Positions 8,941-20,584 of a stretch of DNA of 51,519 bases are shown here, piece by piece; position 1 is the first letter of the stretch, and each line of letters starts with the position of its first letter. The stretch is from NCBI GenBank assembly GCA_024682035.1, contig JAIKZS010000037.1:1-51519 (forward strand). The letters run 5' to 3'. The notes beneath the pieces were generated by a model, which saw only the letters and a list, made by a program, of their open reading frames with translations, was not told where the DNA came from and did not search any database. The position numbers were made by a program, and so were the translations under genes. This DNA comes from Bacteroidaceae bacterium. Its GTDB lineage: Bacteria > Bacteroidota > Bacteroidia > Bacteroidales > Bacteroidaceae.

Positions 8941-9158
8941 TTATCCTTAGCCTTTGTGTCCTTATCTTCCAGTTCCTTAGTAGCTTCATTGATTTCGCTC
9001 TTAGCCTCATTAACACCATCCTTGAAGCTCTTAACGCCCTTACCAAGACCCTTCATCAATTCAGGAATTTTCTTGCCACCAAACAGTAACAGGATGATCA
9101 ACGCGATAATGATCCATTCTGAGCCCGAAGGCATAAACATTAACAGTAAGTTTTCCAT
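8937..9158 (-). CDS. tatA: Sec-independent translocase TatA/E
   Basis: [35 protein letters not shown]. Confidence 0.95.
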   Translation of the reverse strand: MENLLLMFMPSGSEWIIIALIILLLFGGKKIPELMKGLGKGVKSFKDGVNEAKSEINEATKELEDKDTKAKDN

Positions 9159-9198
9159 AATTCAATTGTTTTAATATTGTTAATAATAATTTTTATCT

Positions 9199-11679
9199 TT
9201 AATCTTGAAAATAAATTCGTTTCACTCGTGTGCTCACACTGGTCAGGACCTCATAAGGAATGGTATCCAGCGTATCGCTTAACACCGTTACAGGCAGGTG
9301 GTCGCCAAAAATCTCCACCTTGTCACCTTCCTTGCAGTCAATGTCGGTAACATCAATCATGCACACATCCATGCAAATATTTCCTACATAAGGTGCTTTC
9401 TGACCATTCACCAAGCAATAGCAGTGCCCATTACCCAGGTGACGGTTCAAACCATCGGCATAACCGATAGGTATGGCAGCAATGCGTGACGGCCGAGTAA
9501 GATGCCCCTTACGGCTATAGCCCACCGTTTCGTCAGCTGGCACATCGTGCGTCTGTAAGATGGTAGTCTTCAGGGTACAAACATTGTGCATGACCGCATT
9601 CGTAATTGGGTTGATGCCATAGAGACCTAACCCTAAGCGCACCATATCCATCTGAATGTCAGGAAAACGCTCTATACCAGCTGAATTGCACAAATGACGC
9701 AGTATCTTATGCGGAAAGGCAGCTTGCAGCTCGGCAGATGCTTTCAGGAAAGTATTGATCTGTCGGCAGGAGAAAGCATCGAATTGCTCGGAATCACTAC
9801 CCACGAAATGTGAGAAGACCGACCTGACGATCAGGGCATTCTGACGCTTCAAGCGTTGTATCAAAGCTGGCATGTCAGAAGGGTCGAAACCCAAGCGATG
9901 CATGCCTGTATCCAGTTTAATATGAATAGGATAATTGGTGATGCCCTCTTTCTCGGCAGCATCAATCAATGCCTCCAACCAATGGAAACTATACACCTCT
10001 GGTTCCAGCTTATAGTCGAACATGGTCTTAAAGGCCGTCATCTCAGGATTCATAATCAGTATATTGGCATGAATACCAGCCTTGCGCAATTCGGCACCTT
10101 CATCAGCCACGGCCACTGCCAAGTAATCCACCCGATGATCCTGCAATGTGCGAGCCACCTCGATAGCCCCTGCTCCATAGGCCGAGGCCTTCACCATGCA
10201 CACCATTTTGGTGGTAGGTTTCAGCAGACTGCGATAGTAGTTGAGGTTGGCTACCAAAGCACTCAGGTTCACCTCTAAGATGGTTTCATGCACCTTCTTC
10301 TCAATCGCCTCTGTCAATTCATCGAAACCAAACTTACGTGCCCCCTTTATCAAAATCATCTCATGTTCCAAGTTCAGCTTCCTATCATTGATGGCCTTCA
10401 TCAAATCGGCCGTAGTATGGAAGAAAGATTTTTCCATATTAAATTCGTCGGCACAAGAAGCAATCTCCTCACCCACACCAATGATGCGATGAATGTCTTT
10501 GCTCTTTAGGAGTTGTGCCACCTGGCCATACAGCATATGCGCCTTCTTGCCAGTTTCTAATATATCGCTCAGTATCAGCGTACGCTTCAATTGCTTATCT
10601 TGCGAACGACGATACAAGAAATCCAAAGCCAGTTCCAGAGAAGTGAGATCAGAATTATAGCTGTCGTTGATGAGCATGCAACCATTCTTTCCCTCCTTCA
10701 CCTCCAGACGCATAGCCACAGGTTCGAGTTTCGCCATGCGCTCGGCAATCTGCTCGGGGGGTAACATTAAATAGCAGCAAACGCCTAAGCAATGCAATGA
10801 ATTCTCAATAGAGGCATCGTCAATGAATGGCAAAGTAAAACGGTTCTCCATGTCCAAATAACGATAAGTTATCAGCGTACTCTCATCACCTTTTTGCACC
10901 TTACTTATATATAAAGGCCTATCACCATCCTTACGACTCCACGCCATTGATCGGGTAGCCAACAAAGAGTTGTTTACACAATTATTGATAAAATCATCAT
11001 CGCCATTGTAAATCACCACATCGCTGTCACGGAATAGTGTCAACTTCTCCATACATTTCACCTGACGTGAGAAGAAATTCTCCTGATGCGCCCCACCAAT
11101 GTTGGTAATCACTCCGATGGTTGGCTGAATGATGTCACGCAGCGACTCCATTTCACCAGGTTGGGATATACCTGCTTCAAAGATGGCCAATTCGGTACCT
11201 TCGTGCAATTGCCATACAGACAAAGGCACACCAATCTGCGAGTTATAACTGCGAGGAGAGCGCACCACCACTCTATCTGGACTCAGCAATTGGTGCAACC
11301 ATTCCTTCACCACCGTTTTGCCGTTACTGCCAGTAACGCCCACCACAGGAATATGGAATTGTTTCCTAATGCTTTGTGCCAACTTTTGCAGGGCTTTTAG
11401 CGTATTGGGTACCAGTAAAATATTGGTATCCTTTAAATTGAGGGCTTCCACCCCACTGTATTCGGCGCGAGCCACCACAAAGTTTCTTACACCACGTTGA
11501 TATAGTTCATTGATATAATTTACACCACTGTTGCGCTTTGTCGTCAAGGCAAAGAACAGAGTTGCCTCAGGAAAACTGAGGGAGCGACTGTCTGTCAACA
11601 GCCAATCGATGGTAGCAGGGGTATCACCTACCCGCTGTGCGCCCATCTCTAATGCAATCTGTTCAATTTGGTAAGACAT
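9199..11679 (-). CDS. Bifunctional UDP-MurNAc-tripeptide:D-Ala-D-Ala ligase / alanine racemase
   Basis: MurF Mur-ligase P-loop VTGSNGKTVVKEWL and INDSYNSD; alanine racemase VKASAYGAGAIEVART, GMHRLGFD, NICMDVCMIDVT. Confidence 0.95.
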   Translation of the reverse strand: MSYQIEQIALEMGAQRVGDTPATIDWLLTDSRSLSFPEATLFFALTTKRNSGVNYINELYQRGVRNFVVARAEYSGVEALNLKDTNILLVPNTLKALQKLAQSIRKQFHIPVVGVTGSNGKTVVKEWLHQLLSPDRVVVRSPRSYNSQIGVPLSVWQLHEGTELAIFEAGISQPGEMESLRDIIQPTIGVITNIGGAHQENFFSRQVKCMEKLTLFRDSDVVIYNGDDDFINNCVNNSLLATRSMAWSRKDGDRPLYISKVQKGDESTLITYRYLDMENRFTLPFIDDASIENSLHCLGVCCYLMLPPEQIAERMAKLEPVAMRLEVKEGKNGCMLINDSYNSDLTSLELALDFLYRRSQDKQLKRTLILSDILETGKKAHMLYGQVAQLLKSKDIHRIIGVGEEIASCADEFNMEKSFFHTTADLMKAINDRKLNLEHEMILIKGARKFGFDELTEAIEKKVHETILEVNLSALVANLNYYRSLLKPTTKMVCMVKASAYGAGAIEVARTLQDHRVDYLAVAVADEGAELRKAGIHANILIMNPEMTAFKTMFDYKLEPEVYSFHWLEALIDAAEKEGITNYPIHIKLDTGMHRLGFDPSDMPALIQRLKRQNALIVRSVFSHFVGSDSEQFDAFSCRQINTFLKASAELQAAFPHKILRHLCNSAGIERFPDIQMDMVRLGLGLYGINPITNAVMHNVCTLKTTILQTHDVPADETVGYSRKGHLTRPSRIAAIPIGYADGLNRHLGNGHCYCLVNGQKAPYVGNICMDVCMIDVTDIDCKEGDKVEIFGDHLPVTVLSDTLDTIPYEVLTSVSTRVKRIYFQD

Positions 11680-12644
11680 GATTCTTTTTCTTTTTCGAAA
11701 TCAAAGTAAGGATATTTTTCTGAAAGTGTTTCTATTTTTAACACAATTTGATGCAAAAAACGTGCATACTCTTTCGATTCTGGATGCAAAGGACGGTGTT
11801 CCATCATTTTTTTTATTTCTTTAACACTTTCCATCGTTTCTATAGCCTCTTGGGTAAAATATGCCGTTGTGAATCGTTGCCAAATGTATTCGACGGCCAT
11901 TTCGGACGGATGCACCAGATCATCAGCATAAAAACGATAATCGCGCAATTCATCCATTAACAATTCATAGGCAGGAAAATATAACACCTGACTGGGAAAC
12001 AGCTGTTTAAGTTCATCGATGGCCAATAAGAGGGTTGCCTTACTGAGCTGGTTCTCATGCAGGCCGTCGCGAACGTGCCGAATAGGACTCACGGTAAACA
12101 AGATACGGCAACTTGGGTTGACCTCCCAGATGGCCGATAGCACTGACCTATAGGTACGCACGATCTCATCGACCGACAACCGTCGGCGACTGAACAGTTT
12201 TTCTGGCAATTTATGACAATTAGCCACCACCTTACCAGTCAGTTTCCTTTCATACACATAAGCCGAGCCAAAAGTGATCAACAAGCAAGAAATCTGTTGC
12301 AAAATCTCCTGACAATCATCCAATGATTGATGAATGTTTGCCATCAACTCTTGCTGAGTAGGGGCAGAAAAATCACCATGAAACGACAAACTGTGCCAAC
12401 ACCCTTCGTGATAAACAAAATCGTCGTTGGTAGGGAATTGATGTTTCAGCAACATACCCAGCGAAGAGGCAATGCTCAGGGGGTTGTATAATACCCCAAA
12501 TGGGTTCACTTTACATCGCAGTTTGACCCCTTGCAAGCGTTTACCCATTTCTGTAACAAAGCAAGAACCCATCATGAGCAGGGCATCAGCATAGCCAAGT
12601 TGGGGAGAAATTTTGCTTATATTAACGCTTGTAAAAAGGTTCAT
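11649..12644 (-). CDS. GSCFA domain-containing protein
   Basis: GSCFVTEMG motif, NPFGVLYNP, FTVSPIRHVRDG; 3' end overlaps murF-alr start by 31 bp. Confidence 0.88.
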   Translation of the reverse strand: MNLFTSVNISKISPQLGYADALLMMGSCFVTEMGKRLQGVKLRCKVNPFGVLYNPLSIASSLGMLLKHQFPTNDDFVYHEGCWHSLSFHGDFSAPTQQELMANIHQSLDDCQEILQQISCLLITFGSAYVYERKLTGKVVANCHKLPEKLFSRRRLSVDEIVRTYRSVLSAIWEVNPSCRILFTVSPIRHVRDGLHENQLSKATLLLAIDELKQLFPSQVLYFPAYELLMDELRDYRFYADDLVHPSEMAVEYIWQRFTTAYFTQEAIETMESVKEIKKMMEHRPLHPESKEYARFLHQIVLKIETLSEKYPYFDFEKEKESCLTKLNRLH

Positions 12645-12718
12645 GAATATATTTTTTCTTAAAGTTAGTGCAAAGATAACGTTTATTTATGTATTTTTGC
12701 ATCCAAAGTGGTTAAAAT

Positions 12719-14623
12719 ATGAACGAAGAACAAACTACATATAGCCTACTTGAACAAATAAATGATCCAGAGGACCTTCGAAAACTCCCTGTGAAACAGC
12801 TTCATGAAGTTTGCAAGGAATTACGAGAAGACATCATTAAGGAAGTATCACGTAACCCTGGACATTTTGGCTCGAGCTTAGGTACCGTAGAACTAACCGT
12901 TGCCTTACACTATGTATTCCAGACGCCTAATGATTTGATAGTATGGGATGTAGGACACCAGGCTTATGGACATAAAATACTGACAGGCAGGCGCGAAGCC
13001 TTTGCTACCAATCGTCAGTTCAAGGGCATTCGCCCCTTCCCCTCACCAGAAGAAAGCGTGTATGACACCTTTGCCTGTGGTCATGCTTCCAATTCTATTT
13101 CTGCAGCATTGGGCATGGCTGTTGCTGCCCGACTTCGAGGCGAGAACAACAAACATGTGATAGCCGTTATTGGCGATGGCAGCATGAGTGGAGGTTTGGC
13201 ATTTGAGGGCCTCAACAATGCTTCTTCAACCCCCAACGATTTGTTGATTATACTGAATGACAACAACATGTCAATCGATAATAGCGTGGGTGGCATGAAG
13301 CAATATTTGTTGAACCTCACCACTACTCCCAGCTATAACCAGCTTCGCTATACAGCCTCCGTTGCTATGGAGAAGATAGGTTTGCTGAACGACCAAAGTA
13401 GGAAGAAGCTGATTCGTTTGGGCAACAGTTTGAAGTCATTTGCTGCCAACCAGCAAAACATGTTTGAGGGTTTGAACATACGCTATTTCGGTCCTATTGA
13501 CGGACACAACGTTGAGGAAATCATCCGTGTGCTGAACAACATCAAGGACATGAAAGGTCCCAAGCTGTTACACCTGCACACCAAGAAAGGCAAAGGCTTT
13601 AAACCGGCAGAAGAAGATCCTGCTTTTTGGCATGCCACCAGCAAATTCAATCCTCTTACTGGCGAGCGCATACCAGAAGACACACTGAACCTGCCCCCCA
13701 AATACCAAGATGTATTTGGAGAAACATTGGTAGAGTTAGCAAAGCAAAACGATAAGATAGTGGGCATTACGCCTGCCATGTTGCAAGGCAGCAGCATGAA
13801 CAAACTCATGGAAGTGTTTCCTGACCGAACCTTCGATGTGGGCATTGCAGAAGGCCATGCTGTGACCTTTAGCGGTGGTTTGGCCAAAGAGGGCATGCTA
13901 CCATTTTGCAGCATCTACTCCTCTTTTATGCAACGTGCATACGACCATATTATACACGACGTGGCCTTCTTGAAGTTGCCCGTGGTGTTCTGTCTCGACC
14001 GAGCCGGTATTGTGGGCGAAGATGGACCTACGCACCATGGCATGATGGACATGGCAGCTTTGCGACCCATCCCTAACCTTACCATCGCTTCACCAATGAA
14101 TGAAGTGGAGTTGCGCCATTTGATGTATACAGCTCAGTTGCCCGGCAAAGGTCCGTTTGCGATTCGTTACCCCAGAGGCCGTGGTTTGAGTACCGATTGG
14201 CGACAGCCTATGCATGAGATACCAGTGGGCAAAGGCCGAAAGCTGAAAGAAGGTACTGATTTGGCCGTTATCACTATTGGTCCTATTGGAAACGTTGCTG
14301 CCAAAGCCATTGCCAGAGCAGAGAAAGACAAGGGGTTGAGCATAGCTCACTACGACCTGCGATTCCTTAAACCGCTGGATACTGGGATGTTGCATGAAAT
14401 TGGCCAGCAATTCAAACATATTATAACGGTAGAAGATGGCATCAGGAAAGGTGGCATGGGAAGTGCCGTACTTGAGTTTATGGCTGATCATGGCTATACC
14501 CCTTTGGTGAAGCGCATTGGCATACCAGATACTTTTATTGAGCATGGATCGCCAGAAGATTTATATCACTTGTGTGGCATGGATGAAGAAGGCATCTATA
14601 AGGAAATCATCATGAAAGAATGA
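12719..14623 (+). CDS. dxs: 1-deoxy-D-xylulose-5-phosphate synthase
   Basis: [62 protein letters not shown]. Confidence 0.97.
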   Translation: MNEEQTTYSLLEQINDPEDLRKLPVKQLHEVCKELREDIIKEVSRNPGHFGSSLGTVELTVALHYVFQTPNDLIVWDVGHQAYGHKILTGRREAFATNRQFKGIRPFPSPEESVYDTFACGHASNSISAALGMAVAARLRGENNKHVIAVIGDGSMSGGLAFEGLNNASSTPNDLLIILNDNNMSIDNSVGGMKQYLLNLTTTPSYNQLRYTASVAMEKIGLLNDQSRKKLIRLGNSLKSFAANQQNMFEGLNIRYFGPIDGHNVEEIIRVLNNIKDMKGPKLLHLHTKKGKGFKPAEEDPAFWHATSKFNPLTGERIPEDTLNLPPKYQDVFGETLVELAKQNDKIVGITPAMLQGSSMNKLMEVFPDRTFDVGIAEGHAVTFSGGLAKEGMLPFCSIYSSFMQRAYDHIIHDVAFLKLPVVFCLDRAGIVGEDGPTHHGMMDMAALRPIPNLTIASPMNEVELRHLMYTAQLPGKGPFAIRYPRGRGLSTDWRQPMHEIPVGKGRKLKEGTDLAVITIGPIGNVAAKAIARAEKDKGLSIAHYDLRFLKPLDTGMLHEIGQQFKHIITVEDGIRKGGMGSAVLEFMADHGYTPLVKRIGIPDTFIEHGSPEDLYHLCGMDEEGIYKEIIMKE

Positions 14624-14781
14624 AAACTTTCTGGAGCAGTGAGGGCAGAGTAAAGCTTGCTTGAACTATGCCGAGTCGCGACAGAATTGGGCGTAGCCAA
14701 TGAAGGATAAAGGAATACTTATTAATTCTAAATTTTTCATTTCCTTCAGCTCTTTTTTGACAAGAAGAAAAAAGTAATACG

Positions 14782-16122
14782 ATGAAGATAATAATTGCAG
14801 GAGCAGGAGCAGTGGGTACTCATTTGGCCAAACTGCTTTCGCGAGAAAAACAGGATATCTACCTCATGGATGAGAGTGAAGAGAAGCTCAATGTGTTGGG
14901 CAACAACTTCGACCTCATGACGGTAGTGGCGTCTCCCATATCTATTCAGGCTTTAAAAGATGTGGGCGCATCGGATGCCGACCTGTTTATTGCCGTTACT
15001 CCTGACGAAAGCACCAACTCCATGGCCTGTATGCTGGCGCGCAGTCTGGGTGCAAAGAAAACAGTGGCCCGCATTGACAAATATGAATACATAGAGTCTA
15101 AGAATCAAGAGTTTTTCAAACGCATGGGCATTGGCTCGCTCATTTATCCAGAACACCTGGCAGCTAAAGAAATCATTTCGTCCATCCGCATGAGTTGGGT
15201 GAGACAATGGTGGGAATTTAGCAATGGTGCTTTGATATTGGTAGGTGCAAAACTGCGTGAGAAAGCTGAGATTCTGAACATTCCGCTAAAAGTTCTGGGA
15301 TCGCCCGACCTCCCCTATCATATTGTAGCCATTAAGCGTGGCAATGAAACCATCATTCCAGGTGGTAACGACGAACTGAAACTACATGATATCGTTTACT
15401 TTACGACTACCCGAAAATATGTACCTTATGTGCGAAAGATTGCCGGCAAGGAAGACTATCCTGATGTGCGTAACGTCATGATTATGGGAGGTAGCCGTAT
15501 TGCCATCCGCACAGCTATGTATGTGCCTGATTACATGCAAGTAAAGATTATTGAGCAGAACATTGACCGTTGTCATTACCTCACCAACATGCTTAGCGAT
15601 AAGACGATGATCATCAATGGCGACGGACGCGATCTGGACCTGCTCATGCAGGAAGGCTTGCAAAACACCGATGCTTTCGTAGCTCTGACGGGCAACAGCG
15701 AAACCAACATCCTGGCCTGTTTAGCAGCCAAGCGTATGGGTGTGGAAAAAACTGTAGCAGAGGTAGAGAACATCGATTATATCAGCATGGCTGAGAGCTT
15801 GGACATTGGTACGGTCATCAACAAGAAACTTATTGCTGCTTCGCACATTTACCAGATGATGTTGGATGCGGATGTGAGCAATGTGAAATGCCTGACTTTT
15901 GCCGATGCCGACGTTGCTGAATTCAATGTCAAGGAAAATTCACGCGCCACCAAGCATTTTGTAAAAGATTTAGGTCTGCCTCGCGGAGCTACCATCGGTG
16001 GTATGGTACGCAACGGAGAGGGTATCTTGGTAAGAGGTAACACACGCATAGAACCAGGCGACCATGTAATGGTGTTCTGCCTGAAACAGACCATTCAGAA
16101 GATTGAAAAGTTCTTTAACTGA
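14782..16122 (+). CDS. trkA: Trk system potassium transporter NAD-binding subunit TrkA
   Basis: Two Rossmann domains (MKIIIAGAGAVGTHLAKLL..., MIMGGSRIAIRTA), TrkA-C domains. Confidence 0.95.
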   Translation: MKIIIAGAGAVGTHLAKLLSREKQDIYLMDESEEKLNVLGNNFDLMTVVASPISIQALKDVGASDADLFIAVTPDESTNSMACMLARSLGAKKTVARIDKYEYIESKNQEFFKRMGIGSLIYPEHLAAKEIISSIRMSWVRQWWEFSNGALILVGAKLREKAEILNIPLKVLGSPDLPYHIVAIKRGNETIIPGGNDELKLHDIVYFTTTRKYVPYVRKIAGKEDYPDVRNVMIMGGSRIAIRTAMYVPDYMQVKIIEQNIDRCHYLTNMLSDKTMIINGDGRDLDLLMQEGLQNTDAFVALTGNSETNILACLAAKRMGVEKTVAEVENIDYISMAESLDIGTVINKKLIAASHIYQMMLDADVSNVKCLTFADADVAEFNVKENSRATKHFVKDLGLPRGATIGGMVRNGEGILVRGNTRIEPGDHVMVFCLKQTIQKIEKFFN

Positions 16123-17573
16123 TGATTAACTACAAAGCCATCATAAGAGTCATAGGCAACTTGCTGTTACTGGAAACCATGATGTTACTCCTTTCAGCAG
16201 GCATATCGGCTTATTATCATGACGATGACTTACAGAGTTTACTCATCACTGCTGGCTTGACGGGTATCATCGGTTTGCTCATGACCATCTCATGCATGAA
16301 TAGTCCTAAAGTCTTTACCCGTCGCGATGGCTATATCATGGTAACCTGCTCTTGGTTTGCCTTTGCCTTGTTTGGCATGTTGCCTTTCTATATAGGAGGC
16401 CATATTCCTTCAGTGACCAACGCCTTTTTCGAGGCCATGTCGGGCATTACCAGTACAGGTGCCACCATTTTGGACGACATCGAGAGTATGCCTCACGGTT
16501 TACTATTCTGGCGTAGCATCACCCAATGGTTTGGTGGTTTGGGCATCATCTTGTTCACCATTGCCCTCCTACCTTTCTTGGGTGTTAGCGGACTGCAAAT
16601 GTTTGCTGCTGAGGTAAGTGGCCCTATGCACAATAAAATAACGCCTCGTATTGGCAGTACAGCCCGCTGGATTTGGGGCATTTATGTGGGCATCACCGCT
16701 CTGCTCTTTGTGTTGCTCTTGCTGGGAGGCATGGGAGGTTTCGACAGCATTTGTCATGCCCTCACCGCCACTGGCACGGGTGGTTTCTCTACCCATCAGG
16801 AGAGTATTGCCTACTACCATTCTGCTTACATTGAATACGTCATCATTCTCATTATGTTCATCTCTGGTGTGAACTACAGTCTGCTCATCCTCTTTATCAG
16901 TGGAAAATTTAAGAAAGCCTTGAAGGATAGCGAATTAAAATGGTACACCTTGTCGGTTGTTACATGCACGCTGATTTTTACGGTCATCCTCTGGGTATCT
17001 CAGGACATCGAGGGTGAAGATGCTTTCAGAAATGCCCTATTTCAGGTGGTATCCCTCCAAACCTCCACTGGTTTTAGTACCTGCGATTATATGCTTTGGC
17101 CTTCAGCCCTATGGGGCATGTTGTTGCTCATCATGCTGGTAGGCGCCTGTGCTGGCAGTACTTCGGGTGGTTTGAAATGCGTGCGCGTGCAAGTACTGTT
17201 CAAGGTCATGATGAATGAATTTAAGCATATCCTCCACCCTAATGCCGTACTGCCCATCAGAATGGACAAGCAGGTGGCGCCTCCATCATTGCTCAGCACC
17301 GTCATGGCGTTCTGTTTCATTTACATGATCATCATCTGTGGTAGCAGTATCTTCCTTTCGGCCATTGGTATTGATTTCATGGAAGCCATAGGTTGTTCTA
17401 TCTCAGCCATTAGCAACATGGGACCTGCTCTGGGTAGTTATGGCCCCTCTGGTTCTTGGAATAGCATGCCAGATGCTGGCAAATGGCTCATGAGTTTTCT
17501 CATGCTGCTGGGCCGTTTGGAAGTCTTCACCATTATCTTGCTTTTCACTCCCAATTTCTGGAAACGAAATTGA
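16122..17573 (+). CDS. trkH: TrkH family potassium uptake protein
   Basis: MSGITSTGATILDDIESMPHGLLFWRSITQWFGGLGI, TATGTGGFSTH; overlaps trkA stop. Confidence 0.95.
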   Translation: MINYKAIIRVIGNLLLLETMMLLLSAGISAYYHDDDLQSLLITAGLTGIIGLLMTISCMNSPKVFTRRDGYIMVTCSWFAFALFGMLPFYIGGHIPSVTNAFFEAMSGITSTGATILDDIESMPHGLLFWRSITQWFGGLGIILFTIALLPFLGVSGLQMFAAEVSGPMHNKITPRIGSTARWIWGIYVGITALLFVLLLLGGMGGFDSICHALTATGTGGFSTHQESIAYYHSAYIEYVIILIMFISGVNYSLLILFISGKFKKALKDSELKWYTLSVVTCTLIFTVILWVSQDIEGEDAFRNALFQVVSLQTSTGFSTCDYMLWPSALWGMLLLIMLVGACAGSTSGGLKCVRVQVLFKVMMNEFKHILHPNAVLPIRMDKQVAPPSLLSTVMAFCFIYMIIICGSSIFLSAIGIDFMEAIGCSISAISNMGPALGSYGPSGSWNSMPDAGKWLMSFLMLLGRLEVFTIILLFTPNFWKRN

Positions 17574-17646
17574 TAATAATTGTGCATTATTTGACACATT
17601 TTCCCCCATTTTCCATCATTTTTTATCATCTTTTAAAAATAAGTAT

Positions 17647-17654
17647 TATCTTTG
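17647..17654 (+). promoter_or_regulatory. Promoter -7 element TATCTTTG upstream of arabinose locus
   Basis: TAnnTTTG match; no TTTG -33 box at 19-21 nt spacing. Confidence 0.45.
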
Positions 17655-17681
17655 TGAGAAAATTATCTTATTACTAAATCG

Positions 17682-18824
17682 ATGAAAAAAAATATTTTTT
17701 TGGCGTTTTTTATGGCTATAGCTGTATGCGCCTGCAATCAACAAGAGACAAAACCTGTATTAACACAGTCAGGATTAGACCCACAAAAGTTTGAAACGAA
17801 TATTGACGGGAAACAAACCCATCTTTACACGCTTACTAACAAAAACAACATGGAAGTGTGCATCACCAATTTCGGTGGACGCATCGTTTCTGTTAATCTG
17901 GCCGACAAGAACGGCGTGGATCGTGATGTGGTACTTGCTTTTGACAACATAGACGATTACCTGAACAATGCCAGTGATTTTGGTGCCAGCATTGGTCGCT
18001 ATGCCAACCGCATTGCTGGAGCACAGTTTACACTGAACGACCAGGTATTCCAATTGAATGCCAACGATGGCGATAACTGTCTGCATGGTGGTCCACAAGG
18101 ATGGCAGTACAAAGTGTTCGATGGCAAGCAGCTGTCTGATAACAAAGTACAGCTTTCGCTCCTCTCCCCTGACGGTGACATGAAATTCCCAGGCAATGTA
18201 CAAGTACAGGTAACATTCACCCTGACGGATGACAATGCCATTGACATTCAATACAGTGCCACAACCGACAAGACTACTGTCATCAACATGACCAACCACT
18301 CTTACTTCAACCTGAGTGGCGATCCTTTAAAAGACAACTCAGACCATGTTTTGTATATCAATGCCGACAACTATACACCTGTCAATGCGAAACTTATTCC
18401 ACTCGGTAGCATCGACAGCGTAAAAGATACTCCTATGGACTTCACCACGGCTAAGCCTATTGGTCAGGACATTAACCAGACCGATTTTGAGCAAGTGAAG
18501 CTGGGTAACGGTTTCGACCACAACTGGGTACTGAATACCCAGGGCGATGTTACACAGTTGGCAGCTAAAGCCACCTGCCCGGCTACAGGCATCAGCGTAG
18601 AGGTTTACACCAACGAACCCGGCATCCAGGTATATACCGGCAACTTCCTGAATGGAAAAGTTAAGGGCAAGCATGGCATCGTGTACAACCGACGTGCAGC
18701 TGTTTGTCTGGAAACACAGCATTATCCTGATTCCCCCAACCAGCCTCAGTTCCCAAGTGTAGTGTTGGAACCCGGACAGACTTATCATAGTCAATGCATC
18801 TATAAGTTTACAGTTGAAAAATAA
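17682..18824 (+). CDS. galM: Aldose 1-epimerase, lipoprotein
   Basis: Lipobox-like FMAIAVCACNQQ; NRIAGAQFTLN, LHGGPQGW, NMTNHSYFNLSGD, VCLETQHYPDSPNQPQFPS. Confidence 0.95.
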   Translation: MKKNIFLAFFMAIAVCACNQQETKPVLTQSGLDPQKFETNIDGKQTHLYTLTNKNNMEVCITNFGGRIVSVNLADKNGVDRDVVLAFDNIDDYLNNASDFGASIGRYANRIAGAQFTLNDQVFQLNANDGDNCLHGGPQGWQYKVFDGKQLSDNKVQLSLLSPDGDMKFPGNVQVQVTFTLTDDNAIDIQYSATTDKTTVINMTNHSYFNLSGDPLKDNSDHVLYINADNYTPVNAKLIPLGSIDSVKDTPMDFTTAKPIGQDINQTDFEQVKLGNGFDHNWVLNTQGDVTQLAAKATCPATGISVEVYTNEPGIQVYTGNFLNGKVKGKHGIVYNRRAAVCLETQHYPDSPNQPQFPSVVLEPGQTYHSQCIYKFTVEK

Positions 18825-18872
18825 TAATTTATGGATAACGAGGTGACTCGTAATCATTAAAAGAAAGTATAT

Positions 18873-20555
18873 ATGGAACTACTCGACTGGATTGTCATTG
18901 CAGCGTTTTGTTGCGTATTAGTAGGTATAATTGTTTGGGTGTTGAAAAGCAAGCAGAACAGTTCTGCCGATTATTTCTTAGGAGGTCGCGATGCTACTTG
19001 GATAGCCATAGGCGCCTCTATCTTTGCATCCAACATTGGTTCAGAACACTTGATTGGTCTGGCAGGAACAGGAGCTTCCAGCGGTATGGCGATGGCCCAC
19101 TGGGAGATTCAAGGCTGGATGATTTTGATATTAGGTTGGGTGTTTGTGCCTTTCTATAGCCGAAGCATGGTTTACACTATGCCCGAATTTTTGGAAAAAC
19201 GTTATAATACGCAGTCACGTACCATCTTGTCGGTCATTTCCCTGGTTAGTTACGTATTGACCAAAGTAGCCGTTACGGTTTATGCCGGTGGACTGGTATT
19301 CCAGCAGGTATTTGGTATTGACACCCTTTGGGGCATCGACTTCTTCTGGATTGCAGCCATTGGTTTGGTTCTTGTAACAGCTGTTTACACCATATTTGGT
19401 GGAATGAAATCGGTGCTTTACACTTCCGTTTTACAAACACCTATTCTATTATTAGGATCCCTCATCATCTTGGTGCTGGGTTTGAAAGCTTTAGGCGGTT
19501 GGGATGAACTCATGGCCATTTGTAGTGCCGTTGAAATCAATGAATATGGCGACCACATGACAAACTTGATTCGTGACAACCGCGATCCTGAATATCCTTG
19601 GCTGGGTGCTCTGATTACCTCGGCCACCATTGGTTTCTGGTACTGGTGTACCGACCAATTCATCGTGCAGCGTGTACTTTCCGGCAAGAACGAGCAGGAA
19701 GCCCGTCGAGGCACCATCTTTGGCGCATACCTGAAGTTGTTGCCCGTATTCATCTTCTTAATTCCTGGTATGATTGCCTACGCTATCAACGTAAAGCAGG
19801 GAGGTGGCTTCCTGCCTTTAGATGCCAGTGGCAACACCTTGAGTGATGCAGCCTTCCCCACCCTTGTCACCAAATTGCTTCCTGCAGGCGTGAAAGGTTT
19901 GGTAGTTTGCGGCATCCTGGCAGCTTTGATGAGTTCGCTGGCCTCTCTGTTCAACTCATCTTCCATGCTGTTCACCATCGACTTCTACAAGCGCCTGCGT
20001 CCGCAGACATCAGAAAAAGCCCTGGTCCGCATCGGACAAATCGCTACTGTTGTCATCGTGCTGTTAGGCATCCTGTGGATACCAATCATGCGAAGTATTG
20101 GCAACGTACTCTATAACTATCTGCAAGATGTTCAATCGGTTTTGGCTCCTGGAATTGCGTCTGCCTTCCTCTTGGGTATAACCTGGAAGCGCGCTTCGGC
20201 CAAAGGTGGCATGTGGGGCCTCATCAGTGGCATCGTCATTGGTCTTACCCGCTTAGGTGCTAAGGTGTATTACACCAATGTGCCCGATGCTGCACAGACC
20301 TGGTTTAAGAGTGTATTCTACGATTTTAACTGGCTGTTCTTCAGTGGCTGTATGCTGATATTCTGCTTGCTGGTGGTTATTGTTGTAAGCTTATGTACTG
20401 AAAAACCTGACGAGAAGAAGATTCAAGGACTGGTATTCGGTACTGCTACCCCTGAGCAAAAAGCTGCATCAAGGGCCAGTTGGAACCATTGGGATGTTAT
20501 CCATACCGTCATCATCTTGTCATTGACCGTGGCCTTCTACATTTATTTCTGGTAA
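18873..20555 (+). CDS. Sodium:solute symporter family sugar transporter
   Basis: SADYFLGGRDATWIAIGASIFASNIGSEHLIGLAGTGASSG SSS signature; many TM segments. Confidence 0.93.
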   Translation: MELLDWIVIAAFCCVLVGIIVWVLKSKQNSSADYFLGGRDATWIAIGASIFASNIGSEHLIGLAGTGASSGMAMAHWEIQGWMILILGWVFVPFYSRSMVYTMPEFLEKRYNTQSRTILSVISLVSYVLTKVAVTVYAGGLVFQQVFGIDTLWGIDFFWIAAIGLVLVTAVYTIFGGMKSVLYTSVLQTPILLLGSLIILVLGLKALGGWDELMAICSAVEINEYGDHMTNLIRDNRDPEYPWLGALITSATIGFWYWCTDQFIVQRVLSGKNEQEARRGTIFGAYLKLLPVFIFLIPGMIAYAINVKQGGGFLPLDASGNTLSDAAFPTLVTKLLPAGVKGLVVCGILAALMSSLASLFNSSSMLFTIDFYKRLRPQTSEKALVRIGQIATVVIVLLGILWIPIMRSIGNVLYNYLQDVQSVLAPGIASAFLLGITWKRASAKGGMWGLISGIVIGLTRLGAKVYYTNVPDAAQTWFKSVFYDFNWLFFSGCMLIFCLLVVIVVSLCTEKPDEKKIQGLVFGTATPEQKAASRASWNHWDVIHTVIILSLTVAFYIYFW

Positions 20556-20584
20556 TAATAATCAACACAAATACGTGATATCAT

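Noticed and set aside
8814-9089. 91-aa + strand ORF across the heptamer array and antisense tatA
   Set aside because: Its translation ([21 protein letters not shown]) is the repeat itself; antisense to tatA
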